A DNA stretch of 64,000 bases from Paracoccus sediminilitoris (GTDB taxonomy: Bacteria; Pseudomonadota; Alphaproteobacteria; Rhodobacterales; Rhodobacteraceae): positions 62,001 to 126,000 of the forward strand of contig NZ_QJPK01000011.1 in the NCBI RefSeq assembly GCF_003259195.1. The letters run 5' to 3'. Below, piece after piece: positions 30,842 through 39,796 of the stretch. A program made the position numbers and the translations under genes. How positions within the stretch are numbered: the first letter of the stretch is position 1; each line of letters begins with the position of its first letter. The notes beneath the pieces were generated by a model. It saw nothing but the letters and a program-made list of their open reading frames with translations, did not search any database and was not told the origin of the DNA.

Positions 30842-31825
30842 ATGTCGCTCATGTCCAGCCACCGCCGTGTCGGCGTCATTCCTCGGGCCTCGGGGGCTGC
30901 GGCGGCGGCGTTGAAGGCCCGGGCCAGCGCGTGGGAGGCGCCGCTGACCGAAACGCCCGGTGTGCTCAGCCTGTTCGTCTGGGGCTGCGAATTGCGGCTG
31001 ACCGCCGAATCCGACAGCGCCCGGGTCGAATTGCTGGCCCCCGAACTGCGTCTGATCGGCAATCTTCAGGACAGCGCATCCGAGATCTTTGCCGAAGCAG
31101 GGCTTGAGGTCGCATGGGATCATGTCGACGAAGGCGCGCTGGCCCCCGGCCTGTCGCCGATGCGGGTGGCGGGCGTCAGCCATCCCAGCCCCGGCTTTCT
31201 GCGGGTCCGCCTGACCGGACCCGATGCCGAGCGTTTCGGCCGCGACAGCCTGCATTTCCGCCTGCTGCTGCCCGCGACGGGACGCGATCCGGTCTGGCCG
31301 CGGGTCGGGGCCAAGGGGCGCACGATCTGGCCCGAGGGCGATGATTCCCTGCACCGTCCCGTCTATACCGTGGCGGCACAGGGGCAGGATTGGCTGGATT
31401 TCGACATCTTCCGCCATGACGGCAGCCCGACCTGCGCATGGGCCGAAACCGTCCGGGCCGGTACGCAGGTGGGCATCATCGGACCGGGCGGGGGGTGGTG
31501 TCCGCAGGTGCCGGCGCTGACCCTTATCGGCGATCAGACCGCCTTGCCGGCCATCGCGCGGATGCTGCACCTGTCGCGCGACCTGGTCCCGGGGCCGGTC
31601 CGGGCAATCGTCGATGCCGATCCCTCCGATCTTGGCAGCCTGGCCGATGACCCCCGCGTCTGCATCCGGCACGACCTGCTGACGGCGCTGTCGCAGGCCG
31701 ATCTGCCCCAGGACGGGTTTGTCTGGTTCGCAGGGCGTGTGCCCGATGCCCGCGCTGCGCGCAAGATGCTCTTGGATCGGGGCGTGGCCAAGCGCGACTT
31801 CATGGCCGCCGCCTATTGGGACTGA
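30842..31825 (+). CDS. Siderophore-interacting protein (DUF2218-like + FAD reductase)
   Basis: 327 aa from ATG 30842 with AAAGGAAAGG upstream. The N-terminal 100 residues resemble the DUF2218 domain often fused to such proteins. Then comes the SIP FAD/NAD domain: RPVYTVA (FAD-contact R-x-Y-T), WAETVRAGTQVGIIGPGGG, LTLIGDQTALPAIARML and a C-terminal AAYWD. Family members (ViuB, YqjH) reduce ferric siderophores in the cytoplasm to free iron. No siderophore uptake genes are nearby. Transcribed away from malate synthase. Confidence 0.88.
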   Translation: MSLMSSHRRVGVIPRASGAAAAALKARASAWEAPLTETPGVLSLFVWGCELRLTAESDSARVELLAPELRLIGNLQDSASEIFAEAGLEVAWDHVDEGALAPGLSPMRVAGVSHPSPGFLRVRLTGPDAERFGRDSLHFRLLLPATGRDPVWPRVGAKGRTIWPEGDDSLHRPVYTVAAQGQDWLDFDIFRHDGSPTCAWAETVRAGTQVGIIGPGGGWCPQVPALTLIGDQTALPAIARMLHLSRDLVPGPVRAIVDADPSDLGSLADDPRVCIRHDLLTALSQADLPQDGFVWFAGRVPDARAARKMLLDRGVAKRDFMAAAYWD

Positions 31826-31898
31826 GGCGAGGCGGGCTGTTGCCTGACCATTCGCCCGCGGGCATGCTGCAATCGGACAGACATCACAGGCCCGACCC

Positions 31899-32642
31899 AT
31901 GATCCGCGCCCATCTGGCGACCTTTCCCCCGCGCGCGGGGATTCTGATGCAGACCGTCGCCTCGATCCTGCCGCAGGTGGACCGGTTGTGCATCTGCCTG
32001 AACGGGTATGATCGCATTCCCGACGCGCTGGCCGCCGATGACCGGATCGAGGCGATGATTCCCGACCGCGACCTGAAGGATGCCGGCAAGTTCGCTTTTC
32101 GGCCCGCAGATGACAACATGGTCTTCACCATCGACGACGACATCTTCTATCCGCCCGATTACGTCAGCCGGACGATGGCCTTTTTTGACGATCTGCCTGC
32201 CGATCGGAACGTGCTGGGCTTTCTTGGCAATGCCTGGGTTGCCAAAGACGACAAGGGGCAGCATGGGTGGAAGAACTGGATGTTCCACAAGCGTGCGCCC
32301 CATATGGTCAAGGTCGATATCCTGGGCACCGGCACCACCTGCCAACTGGGGCGCAACATGCCCCGCCTGGACCAGATCGAGGATGCCAAGGGCTTCGTCG
32401 ATCTGCGCCACGCCCGCCATCATGCGCAGGCGGGCCGATGGATGTGGGTCGTGCCGCGACAGAACGGTTATCTGACCAGCACCATGACCGGCGATCTGGA
32501 AAAGACCGGCCTGTTCCACACCGTGAACCTGGCCCGCCCCCCGGCCATGGTCGCCGAACTGCGCGCCCTGATGGCGGAACTGGGCCCCCATTCGGGCGAA
32601 CAGCTGGCCCGTCTGCGCGCGGCAGGGCTGGTGGCATCGTAA
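31899..32642 (+). CDS. Glycosyltransferase, GT-A-like, 247 aa
   Basis: ATG 31899 follows the preceding stop by 73 bases. A DxD-type metal/nucleotide-sugar motif is visible in NMVFTIDDDIFYPPDYV (about 73-89), preceded by a short N-terminal fold starting IRAHLATFPPRAGILMQTVASIL, which resembles the first Rossmann-like unit of family-2-type transferases. Length is short for the family. No membrane segments. The gene is isolated from the surface-glycan cluster at 39-45 kb, and donor and acceptor are unknown. Confidence 0.7.
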   Translation: MIRAHLATFPPRAGILMQTVASILPQVDRLCICLNGYDRIPDALAADDRIEAMIPDRDLKDAGKFAFRPADDNMVFTIDDDIFYPPDYVSRTMAFFDDLPADRNVLGFLGNAWVAKDDKGQHGWKNWMFHKRAPHMVKVDILGTGTTCQLGRNMPRLDQIEDAKGFVDLRHARHHAQAGRWMWVVPRQNGYLTSTMTGDLEKTGLFHTVNLARPPAMVAELRALMAELGPHSGEQLARLRAAGLVAS

Positions 32643-32760
32643 ATTGCATCGCGTGTCTGTTTCCGCGGTCCGAATGTCGCAAATCTGCCACGTCGGATCG
32701 CGGCGCGCTTCTAGGTTCGGGTCACTGCCACCGCCAAGCGCCTAGGGAACGATCTGCGCC

Positions 32761-33993
32761 ATGACATATGCCCCTTCGACTGCTCAGCTGATTGCCGAAC
32801 GCCTTCCCGACCACGCCTTGCCGCGCGATCTTTATTGCGGAGAACAGGCCTATCGCGACGATCTGGACCAGATCTGGTACCGCGAATGGCTGTTCGTGGG
32901 GCCGTCCTGCGAATTGCCCAAGACGGGCAGCTTCGTCACCATGCAGGTGGGCGAATGCCCCGTTGTCGTCACCCGCGGCGATGACGGTCGGCTGCGCGCC
33001 TTTCACAACGTCTGCCGCCATCGCGGCCAACGGCTCTGCGCCAAATCCAGCGGCAGCAATCCCAAGCTGGTCTGCCCCTATCACCAATGGACCTATGACC
33101 TGACGGGCAAGCTGGTCTTTGCCCGCGACATGGGGCCTGATTTCGATGCGTCGAAATACGGGCTGAAGCCGGTCCATTGCGTCGATCTGGCGGGGATGGT
33201 GTTCATCTGCTTGGCCGATGTTCCGCCGGCGATCAGCGATTTCGCGCAGAACGTGATGCGCTATGCCGCGCCCTCGGGGCTGGCGGATGCCAAGATCGCC
33301 CATTCCAGCACCATCGCCGAACAGGGCAACTGGAAGCTGGTGATGGAGAACAACCGCGAATGCTATCACTGCGGCGGTTCGCATCCCTCGCTCTGCCGGA
33401 CCTATTCCGACGATCCGCTGATGACGGTGATGGAAGGGCCGAACGCCGCCAGCCCCGAGATCCTGGACCATTGGTCCCGCTGCGACGCCGCAAACCTGCC
33501 GTCGCGCTTCGTCAATGATGCGCGGATGCAGTGGCGCATGGCCCGCGTGCCGCTGATGGACAATCAGGAAAGCTTTACCATGTCCGGCAAGGCTGCCGTC
33601 ACGCGGCGCATGGGCAACATCCCGTGGAACGATGCGGGCAGCCTGATGCTCTACCACTTCCCCTCGACCTGGAACCATTTCCTGCCCGACCACGCCATCG
33701 TGTTCCGCGTCCTGCCGATCAGCCCCACCCAAACGCAGGTCACCACCCACTGGCTGGTCCACAAGGACGCGGTCGAGGGTGTGGATTACGACATCGAGAC
33801 CCTGACCCGAGTCTGGCTGAACACCAATGACGAGGATCGCCAAGTGGTCGAGGAAAACCAGAAGGGCATCCTGTCGCCCGCCTATCAGCCCGGCCCCTAT
33901 TCCCCCACCCAGGAAGCGGGCGTCATCCACTTCGTCGATTGGTATTGCGGCCTGATGTCCGCCCGCCTTGGAATGCAGCACGCCGCAGAGTGA
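32761..33993 (+). CDS. gbcA: Glycine betaine monooxygenase, Rieske oxygenase subunit
   Basis: 410 aa aromatic-ring-hydroxylating-type oxygenase. Rieske [2Fe-2S] ligands are in CRHRGQRLC (about 80-88) and CPYHQW (about 103-108): C-x-H then C-x2-H. The mononuclear iron site is indicated by ENNRECYHCGGSHP. Strong resemblance to GbcA, which demethylates glycine betaine to dimethylglycine and formaldehyde. The next gene, starting 4 bases after its stop, is the matching reductase. Stachydrine or carnitine demethylases are related alternatives. Confidence 0.88.
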   Translation: MTYAPSTAQLIAERLPDHALPRDLYCGEQAYRDDLDQIWYREWLFVGPSCELPKTGSFVTMQVGECPVVVTRGDDGRLRAFHNVCRHRGQRLCAKSSGSNPKLVCPYHQWTYDLTGKLVFARDMGPDFDASKYGLKPVHCVDLAGMVFICLADVPPAISDFAQNVMRYAAPSGLADAKIAHSSTIAEQGNWKLVMENNRECYHCGGSHPSLCRTYSDDPLMTVMEGPNAASPEILDHWSRCDAANLPSRFVNDARMQWRMARVPLMDNQESFTMSGKAAVTRRMGNIPWNDAGSLMLYHFPSTWNHFLPDHAIVFRVLPISPTQTQVTTHWLVHKDAVEGVDYDIETLTRVWLNTNDEDRQVVEENQKGILSPAYQPGPYSPTQEAGVIHFVDWYCGLMSARLGMQHAAE

Positions 33994-33997
33994 TCCG

Positions 33998-35074
33998 ATG
34001 AAAAAGCCCCGCCTGAACTGGAACGTCGAACCCTGGTCCGACGACGAGCACCTGGAATGCGTCATGGTCGTGCCGGAAACGCGCGACACGACCACCTTCA
34101 TCTTCCGGGCACCTTCGGGCGCATGGTTCGATTACCAACCGGGACAGTTCGTGACGCTGGACCTGCCGGTTCCGGGGGGCAACGTCCAGCGCACCTACAC
34201 GATCTCGTCCTCGCCCTCGCGGCCGCTGTCGATCTCGGTGACGGCCAAGGCGCAGGCGGATTCGATCGGCACGCGCTGGATGATGGACCATCTGAAGCCG
34301 GGCATGCGGCTGAAGGCCTATGGGCCGGGCGGCATCTTCAGCTTCCACCGGCACATGGCGCCGAAATACCTGTTCATCTCGGCGGGGTCGGGGATCACGC
34401 CGATGATGTCGATGACGACATGGGCCTGGGACCAGGCGCAGAATGCCGACATCACCTTCGTCCATGCGGCCCGGCGGCCTTCGGACATCATCTTCCGTGA
34501 ACGGCTGGAACAATTCGCGGCCCGCGTGCCGGGCGTCCAGCTGCGCTTCACCATCGAAGAACCCGAGCCCTATATCACCTGGACCGGATACCAAGGGCGT
34601 TTGAACCAGCTGATGCTGGGCCTGATGGCGCCCGATTACCTGGAACGCGAGGTCTTCTGCTGCGGGCCAGAACCCTTCATGCAGGCGGTGCGCGACATGC
34701 TGATCGCGCTTGGCTATGACATGGACCGATATCACCAGGAAAGCTTCGGTGCCCCCGTCGCCACCGAGGCCGAAGCCCCTGTCATCGAGGATATCGCCCC
34801 CGACGAGGATGCCCGCGCCCAGATCACCTTCGCCGCCAGCGGCGTGACGGCCGCCTGCGCGGAAACGGACACCGTGCTGGCCGTGGCCAAGCGCTCGGGT
34901 CTGAACATCCCCTCGGGCTGCACCTTCGGGCTGTGCGGAACCTGCAAGATCCGCAAGACCGCGGGCGATGTACACATGGTCCACAATGGCGGGATCAGCG
35001 ATGACGACATCGCCGAGGGCTGGATCCTGGCCTGCTGTTCCAACCCGATGGGCCCCGTCACGGTCGAGGTCTGA
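33998..35074 (+). CDS. gbcB: Glycine betaine monooxygenase, ferredoxin reductase subunit
   Basis: 358 aa from ATG 33998. FAD domain with RTYTISSSPS (R-x-Y-S/T), NAD domain with LFISAGSGITPMMSM and the terminal CCGPEPFM, then a C-terminal plant-type [2Fe-2S] ferredoxin with SGCTFGLCGTCKI and a final CC near the end (about residues 305-350). This FAD-NAD-ferredoxin order is that of GbcB, the electron donor to the Rieske subunit. Together the pair carries out the first step of betaine catabolism; the following dimethylglycine and sarcosine genes are not in the window. Confidence 0.88.
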   Translation: MKKPRLNWNVEPWSDDEHLECVMVVPETRDTTTFIFRAPSGAWFDYQPGQFVTLDLPVPGGNVQRTYTISSSPSRPLSISVTAKAQADSIGTRWMMDHLKPGMRLKAYGPGGIFSFHRHMAPKYLFISAGSGITPMMSMTTWAWDQAQNADITFVHAARRPSDIIFRERLEQFAARVPGVQLRFTIEEPEPYITWTGYQGRLNQLMLGLMAPDYLEREVFCCGPEPFMQAVRDMLIALGYDMDRYHQESFGAPVATEAEAPVIEDIAPDEDARAQITFAASGVTAACAETDTVLAVAKRSGLNIPSGCTFGLCGTCKIRKTAGDVHMVHNGGISDDDIAEGWILACCSNPMGPVTVEV

Positions 35075-35241
35075 GCGCATCCGGCAAGGGCCCCCTTATC
35101 AGCGTGATCATGTGCGGGTGGGCCTGAACAGTCGCTGCACATGCTTCGCCACCCCGGACTGGTCGGGAATTCGGGGTGAGATGCGCCTGAGTTTCCAAAC
35201 GCCCTGAACGATACGCCTTCAGTCGTTGGCCTGGGGATGAC

Positions 35242-35275
35242 GAAAAACGGGCGGCACCAAGCGATGCCGCCCGTT
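35242..35275 (-). terminator. Intrinsic terminator of the RTX gene
   Basis: AACGGGCGGCA (35246-35256) and TGCCGCCCGTT (35265-35275) form an 11-bp stem with loop 35257-35264. Read leftward it is followed by TTTTTC, i.e. a proper T-run, 22 bases beyond the RTX stop. It can also end gbcB transcripts from the other side, although that side lacks a T-run. Confidence 0.75.
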
Positions 35276-35296
35276 CCATATGTCATCGACCGGGGC

Positions 35297-36006
35297 TCAG
35301 ATGAATTCGATGTGCGCGGCCAAGCCGGACAGGTCGGTCATGTTCTGGAAGATGATCATGTCTCCATCACCAAAATCCAGAGCGGCCACGCCGTCCACCG
35401 TCGTGCCATACATGTCGATGACGTCCTGGGCGCTCATCGGGGTGTCGAACAGCTTGCTACTCAGCTGCAGGACATCGCTGTCGCCACCGGTGGTGAAGTC
35501 GACAAAGCTGTCGCGGCCATCACCGTCCTGAAAGATGAAGGTGTCGGACCCCGCACCGCCGGTCAGCATGTCCGCTCCGGCACCGCCATCCAGGATGTCC
35601 TTGCCCTGGCCGCCGTTCAGCTCATCGCCGCCGCCGCCGCCGCTAAGGCGATCATCGCCATCACCGCCTTCAAGGCGGTCGGCCCGTCGCCTCCGAACAT
35701 CTTGTCATTGCCGGCGCCACCGTCCAGCACGTCATTGCCAACGCCCCCGGACAGGTTGTCATTGCCGTCATTGCCGTCATTGCCGCGGATGGACTCGTCG
35801 CCCATCACGGTATCACGGCTCGCGCCGCCTTCGACCGGATCACCCCCTGCGCCGCCGTTGATGATATCGTCACCGGCATCGCCCTTCAGGTGATCGCTGC
35901 CCCCGCCTCTTTCGATGAGGTCATCGCCGTCACCACCGTTGATGATGTCCGCACCATCGGTGCCCATCAGATCGCCGTGATTCACCGTTCCATCGATCGT
36001 AGCCAT
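35297..36006 (-). pseudogene. RTX-type calcium-binding secreted protein, frameshifted
   Basis: Starts at ATG 36006 (GGAGGAAG upstream). The first frame encodes glycine/aspartate nonapeptide repeats (GTDGADIINGGDGDDLIERG and others, GGxGxDxx) up to GGDG, then drifts into an alanine-rich tail ending in a stop at 35617. The other frame continues without gap as ADRLEGGDGDDRLSGG ... LTGGAGSDTFIF, ending with the C-terminal region DFGDGDMIIFQNMTDL typical of type-I-secreted RTX proteins. One missing base in the CCC at 35683-35685 explains the break; the restored length would be 236 aa. No T1SS genes are nearby. Confidence 0.85.
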
Positions 36007-36436
36007 GTCTTCCTCCATCGTAAAAAAGATACTCGTTTAAAAGCCGGCGCCGACATGACCCGGCGACTTCAAGGCCAGCCCACCCGGGCCGACCTGCAGT
36101 CGAACTGTCAGATTAAAGATTGCGATCTCCGACATTCCCCATGATCAAGGCGAAAGGAATCACCTTACGCCCCGGCGCCACATGGGCCAGTTGGAAACAT
36201 TATCTTTATCCGACATGCGCTTGGCTTGGCAGCCTTGCGGGCAATCCGGTTCCTGGACGGTACCAGATCATCAGAAGACAAGGTGAAAAGCCTTATTCTT
36301 TCTACGCTCTATACTAATAAATAGCTAAAATCATAACGATAGTAAAATTCTTTAAATCGAATAAATTTATTCAGTTGTTATTTTGTTTTAATGCCATCGC
36401 AAGAGTTGTTTTAAAGCGTTTTGGGACTGATCAGGA
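36007..36436. other. AT-rich intergenic gap of 430 bases
   Basis: Lies between the 3' end of rfbA and the RTX gene start. The stretch from about 36290 to 36400 is very AT-rich compared with the window (runs such as AAATTTATT, TTTTGTTTTAA). It must contain the RTX promoter (leftward) and possibly the end of the rfb transcript. An open frame at 36141-36317 (58 codons) has no ribosome site and no recognisable sequence. I see no RNA gene or repeat. Confidence 0.6.
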
Positions 36437-37309
36437 TCAATCAAGCAATTTGAACAGATAGGCGCCGTATCCGGTTTTCCGGAAAGTCCTGGCCTGGCGG
36501 ACCAGGTCCTCGCGGCTGATCCACCCCGATTCGAAAGCGATTTCCTCGGGGCAGCCGGATTGCAGGCCTTGGCGGTTTTCCAGCGTCCGGACGAAATTCC
36601 CCGCGTCCAGCAGGCTTTGATGGGTTCCGGTGTCCAGCCAGGCAAAGCCGCGCCCCATCCGGTCGACATGCAGCTGCCCGTCATCCAGATAGGACTGAAG
36701 CAATGTGGTGATCTCAAGCTCTCCACGCGCCGACGGAGTTACCTTGGCCGCCCGATCCGGGGCCGTGCCGTCAAGAAAATACAGCCCCGTCACCGCAAAT
36801 GAGGAGGGCGGCACGGACGGCTTTTCGACAATCGCCCGCACACCGCCCTGTTAATCGAAATCGATGACGCCATAGCGTTCAGGATCGCGTACGTGAAAGC
36901 CAAAGACCATTCCACCCGTCTGTCGCCCATCGGCGGCCAACAGCATTGGGGGCAACCCGTGCCCGGAGAAGATGTTGTTACCCAAAACCATCGCCGACGA
37001 CGCCCCGTCCAGAAACCCGGCGGCCAACAGATAGGCCTGTGCCAGACCGTCGGGGCGGGGCTGCGCGATATAGGTGAAGCGTAGCCCCCATTGTCCGCCA
37101 TCGCCCAGCAGCCGTTGGAACTGGGACTGGTCCTCGGGGGTGGTGATGATGGCGATCTCGCGGATGCCTGACAGCATCAGCACCGTGATCGGGTAGTAGA
37201 TCATCGGCTTGTCGTAGAGCGGCAGCAGCTGCTTGGAGACGGCCAGCGTGATCGGATAGAGGCGTGTTCCACTGCCACCGGCCAGGATGATGCCCTTGCG
37301 GTCGGTCAT
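36437..37309 (-). pseudogene. rfbA: Glucose-1-phosphate thymidylyltransferase with an in-frame stop
   Basis: From ATG 37309 (AAAGGC upstream) to TGA 36437 the frame is the right length for RfbA (290 aa) and the sequence is typical: [16 protein letters not shown] with the nucleotide-binding signature, [17 protein letters not shown], and after residue 150 VEKPSVPPSSFAVTGLYFLD and LDTGTHQSLLDA. But codon 153 is TAA (36851-36853), in GVIDFD-stop-QGGVR, where family members have an acidic residue or Q. Both halves are in the same frame, so a single substitution (GAA or CAA to TAA) explains it. The truncated product would lack the second half of the catalytic domain. Confidence 0.88.
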
Positions 37310-37350
37310 GGCTGCCTTTCGCCGTTCAGGATGCGCCCCAAGGCCTGGCG

Positions 37351-38153
37351 TCAGTCGGGCCGCTCGATGCCGAAGGCTCGCCGGATGCGGCTGCACTCCA
37401 GCCGCGAGTTCAGCGGCCGAGGCGCGGGAGTGGGGTAAACTGCGGTCGGGATCGGATCGACCCGGCAGGACAGCCCCGCGTCGTGAAAGATCTGCGTGGC
37501 GAAACCCGCCCATGAAATGTCTGGCGCGCCCGACAGGTGAAAGATGCCACCCTTGCTAGGATCGTCGCGCATAGCTGCGGCCATCGTCAGAAGGGCGGCG
37601 GCAATGTCGGCGGCCGGGGTTGGACCACCCACCTGATCGTCCACGACCGAGAGGCTGTCGCGCGACGCCCCCAAGCGCAGCATGGTCGTCACGATATTCC
37701 GCACATGCCCCGAAAACACCCATGATGTCTGCAGGATCGCCGATTGCCCGCCCTGTTCCATCACCGCCCGTTCACCCGCCAGCTTTGACGCCCCATAGAC
37801 GTTCAGGGGGGTCGGTGGCTGCGTCTTCGGCACGCGGCGCTTCCTTGGCCCGAAAAGACATAGTCCGAGGAGATGTGCAGAAAGGGAATGTCGCGCATCC
37901 GGCACGCCAATGCGATGGCGGCGGGCGCATCGGCATTGATCCGGTGGGCCATCTTCGGATCGCTCTGGGCCTGATCCACGGCGGTATAGGCGGCGGCATT
38001 GATGACGGCGGTCGCATTCCCGATGGCGTCCGCGCAGGCCTGCGGATCCGCCAGATCGGCCTTGTCGCGTCCCAGAAACCGTGCGTCCGGGGCCAGGGCC
38101 GCCAGTTCCCGCGCCACCTGGCCCGTGCGTCCAATGACCAGAAGCCCTTGCAT
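37351..38153 (-). pseudogene. rfbD: dTDP-4-dehydrorhamnose reductase, frameshifted
   Basis: ATG 38153 overlaps the rfbB stop (TGATG). The first frame reads MQGLLVIGRTGQVARELAAL ... HISSDYVFSGQGSA (NAD fold and Y-x3 context) and then leaves the family. The family sequence continues as PRAEDAATDP in a second frame and as LNVYGASKLAGERAV (catalytic Y-x3-K) in a third. Two lesions fit: loss of two bases in the GCGC stretch near 37833-37840, and one extra base in the G6 run at 37806-37811. The restored length would be 267 aa, and the spacing from YVF to NVYG then equals that of E. coli RfbD (17 residues). Confidence 0.88.
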
Positions 38154-39189
38154 CACGCCATCCCCAGACGCTGTCCGACGCCTTGCCGGTTCAGCAGGGG
38201 CCGCCACCAAATCTCGTTTTGCAGGAACCATTCTACCGTTCGCCGCAGCCCCTGTTCCAGCGTGACCGAAGGCCTCCATCCCAGTTCGGATCGCATGCGG
38301 GTGGGTCGATGGCATAGCGCCGTTTATGGCCGGGTCGGTCGGGCACGAAGCGGATCAGATCGGCATGCGGGGCGGCGGCGGGCCGCAGATCGTCCATATG
38401 GGCGCAGATCATGCGGACAAGATCAATGTTGCGCGCCTCGTTTTCGCCGCCGATGTTATAACTGCGCCCGACCCGGCCCTTGTCCAGCACCGTCAGCAGC
38501 GCATCGGCATGATCTTCGACATAGAGCCAGTCGCGGATGTTGCCGCCATCGCCATAGACCGGGATCGACTGCCCGGCCAGCGCATTCAGGATCACCACCG
38601 GCACCAGCTTTTCGGGGAGATGATAAGGCCCGTAATTGTTGGAGCAATTGCTGAGAACCACCGGCAATCCATAGGTTTCATGCCAAGCCCTCACCAGATG
38701 ATCCGAAGCTGCCTTGCTGGCCGAATAGGGGCTGCGCGGGTCATAGGCGGTAGTTTCGGTGAATTGTCCCGTGGGTCCAAGACTGCCGAAAACCTCGTCG
38801 GTCGAGACGTGGTGAAACCTGAATCCTGCCGGCCGTCCCGCCGCATCCCAATAGCTCCGCACCGCCTCGAGCAGGTGGAAACTGCCCAGGATATTGGTCT
38901 GGACGAAGGCCGCCGGCCCATCGATGGAACGGTCCACGTGACTTTCGGCAGCCAGGTGCATGACCGCGTCGGGTCGGTGTCGCGACAGAATCCGGTCAAG
39001 CGCCTCGCGGTCGCGAATGTCGGCCTTTTCAAAGGAATAGGCCGGGTTTCCCTCGACCGCTGCCAGATTTTGAAGGTTCGCCGCATAGGTCAGGGCATCA
39101 AGGTTCACCACCCGGTGGCCGCGCGCAATCGCCAGTCGGACCACCGCCGATCCGATGAAGCCCGCGCCCCCTGTGACCAGCAGCTTCAT
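38153..39189 (-). pseudogene. rfbB: dTDP-glucose 4,6-dehydratase, frameshifted near the C-terminus
   Basis: ATG 39189 overlaps the rfbC stop (ATGA). Residues 1-295 are normal: [34 protein letters not shown], the STDEVFG active-site region, and [15 protein letters not shown] (Y-x3-K). After RYAIDP the frame runs out of the family into about 20 unrelated residues ending at 38233. In the next frame [20 protein letters not shown] ... LGMA continues to a TGA at 38153, exactly meeting rfbD. One base lost from the GGG at 38303-38305 (CCC in the gene) accounts for this; restored length 345 aa. Confidence 0.9.
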
Positions 39190-39743
39190 GTCGCCTGCCA
39201 CGAAAACGGCGACTGCCAGTCGGCGAACTCTGGGGCTGCACGGTCTTTGTCCGACAGGATGGGGCTGTCGACCCCCCAATCGATGCCAAGGGAATCCCAC
39301 GCCACCGCGCCATCACAGTCGGGATCATAATGGTCGGTGCATTTATAGACGATCTCGGTATCGTCCTGTCTTGTGACGAAGCCATGCAGAAACCCTGCCG
39401 GAATCCACAGCTGGCGACCGTTCTCAAAGCTCAGATCCACGCCCACCCATTGCCCCCAGGTCGGGCTGCCCTGGCGGACATCCACCGCGACATCGAACAG
39501 CGCCCCACGCCCGCAACGCACCAGCTTGCCCTGGGCATGGGGCGGGGCCTGGTAATGCAACCCGCGCAACGTGCCGGCATGGCGCGACACGGAATGGTTG
39601 TCCTGGACAAAGTTGGGCAGATGCAATCCCGCCGCATCCAGACTGCGCCGGTTCCAGCTCTCGCTGAAAAAACCGCGGCTGTCGCCATACCGGACGGGGG
39701 TAATGACCGTCACGCCCGGCAAGGCTGTCGTCTGGATCTGCAT
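39186..39743 (-). CDS. rfbC: dTDP-4-dehydrorhamnose 3,5-epimerase
   Basis: 185 aa from ATG 39743 with GGAGGC upstream. Cupin-fold epimerase with [10 protein letters not shown], the catalytic histidine in TLRGLHYQ, and the [10 protein letters not shown] motif with the second His. It is intact, in contrast to the other three dTDP-rhamnose genes. The order rfbC-rfbB-rfbD-rfbA with one- to four-base overlaps between the first genes shows a single operon that follows two glycosyltransferase genes. Confidence 0.93.
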   Translation of the reverse strand: MQIQTTALPGVTVITPVRYGDSRGFFSESWNRRSLDAAGLHLPNFVQDNHSVSRHAGTLRGLHYQAPPHAQGKLVRCGRGALFDVAVDVRQGSPTWGQWVGVDLSFENGRQLWIPAGFLHGFVTRQDDTEIVYKCTDHYDPDCDGAVAWDSLGIDWGVDSPILSDKDRAAPEFADWQSPFSWQAT

Positions 39744-39796
39744 TGTCGCCTCCGGGTCGCGTTGGGGGGACAGGGTTAGCAGCCCTGTCCGGCCAG

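Noticed and set aside
35109..35143. CATGTGC/GCACATG inverted repeat after gbcB
   Set aside because: Seven bases with a 21-base spacer in a non-promoter position; probably chance.
35681..35690. Phase variation as the cause of the RTX frameshift
   Set aside because: The run involved is only three bases, too short for efficient slippage; simple mutation or sequence error is more likely.
36141..36317. 58-codon open frame in the AT-rich gap
   Set aside because: No ribosome site, no recognisable sequence; too little to call a gene.
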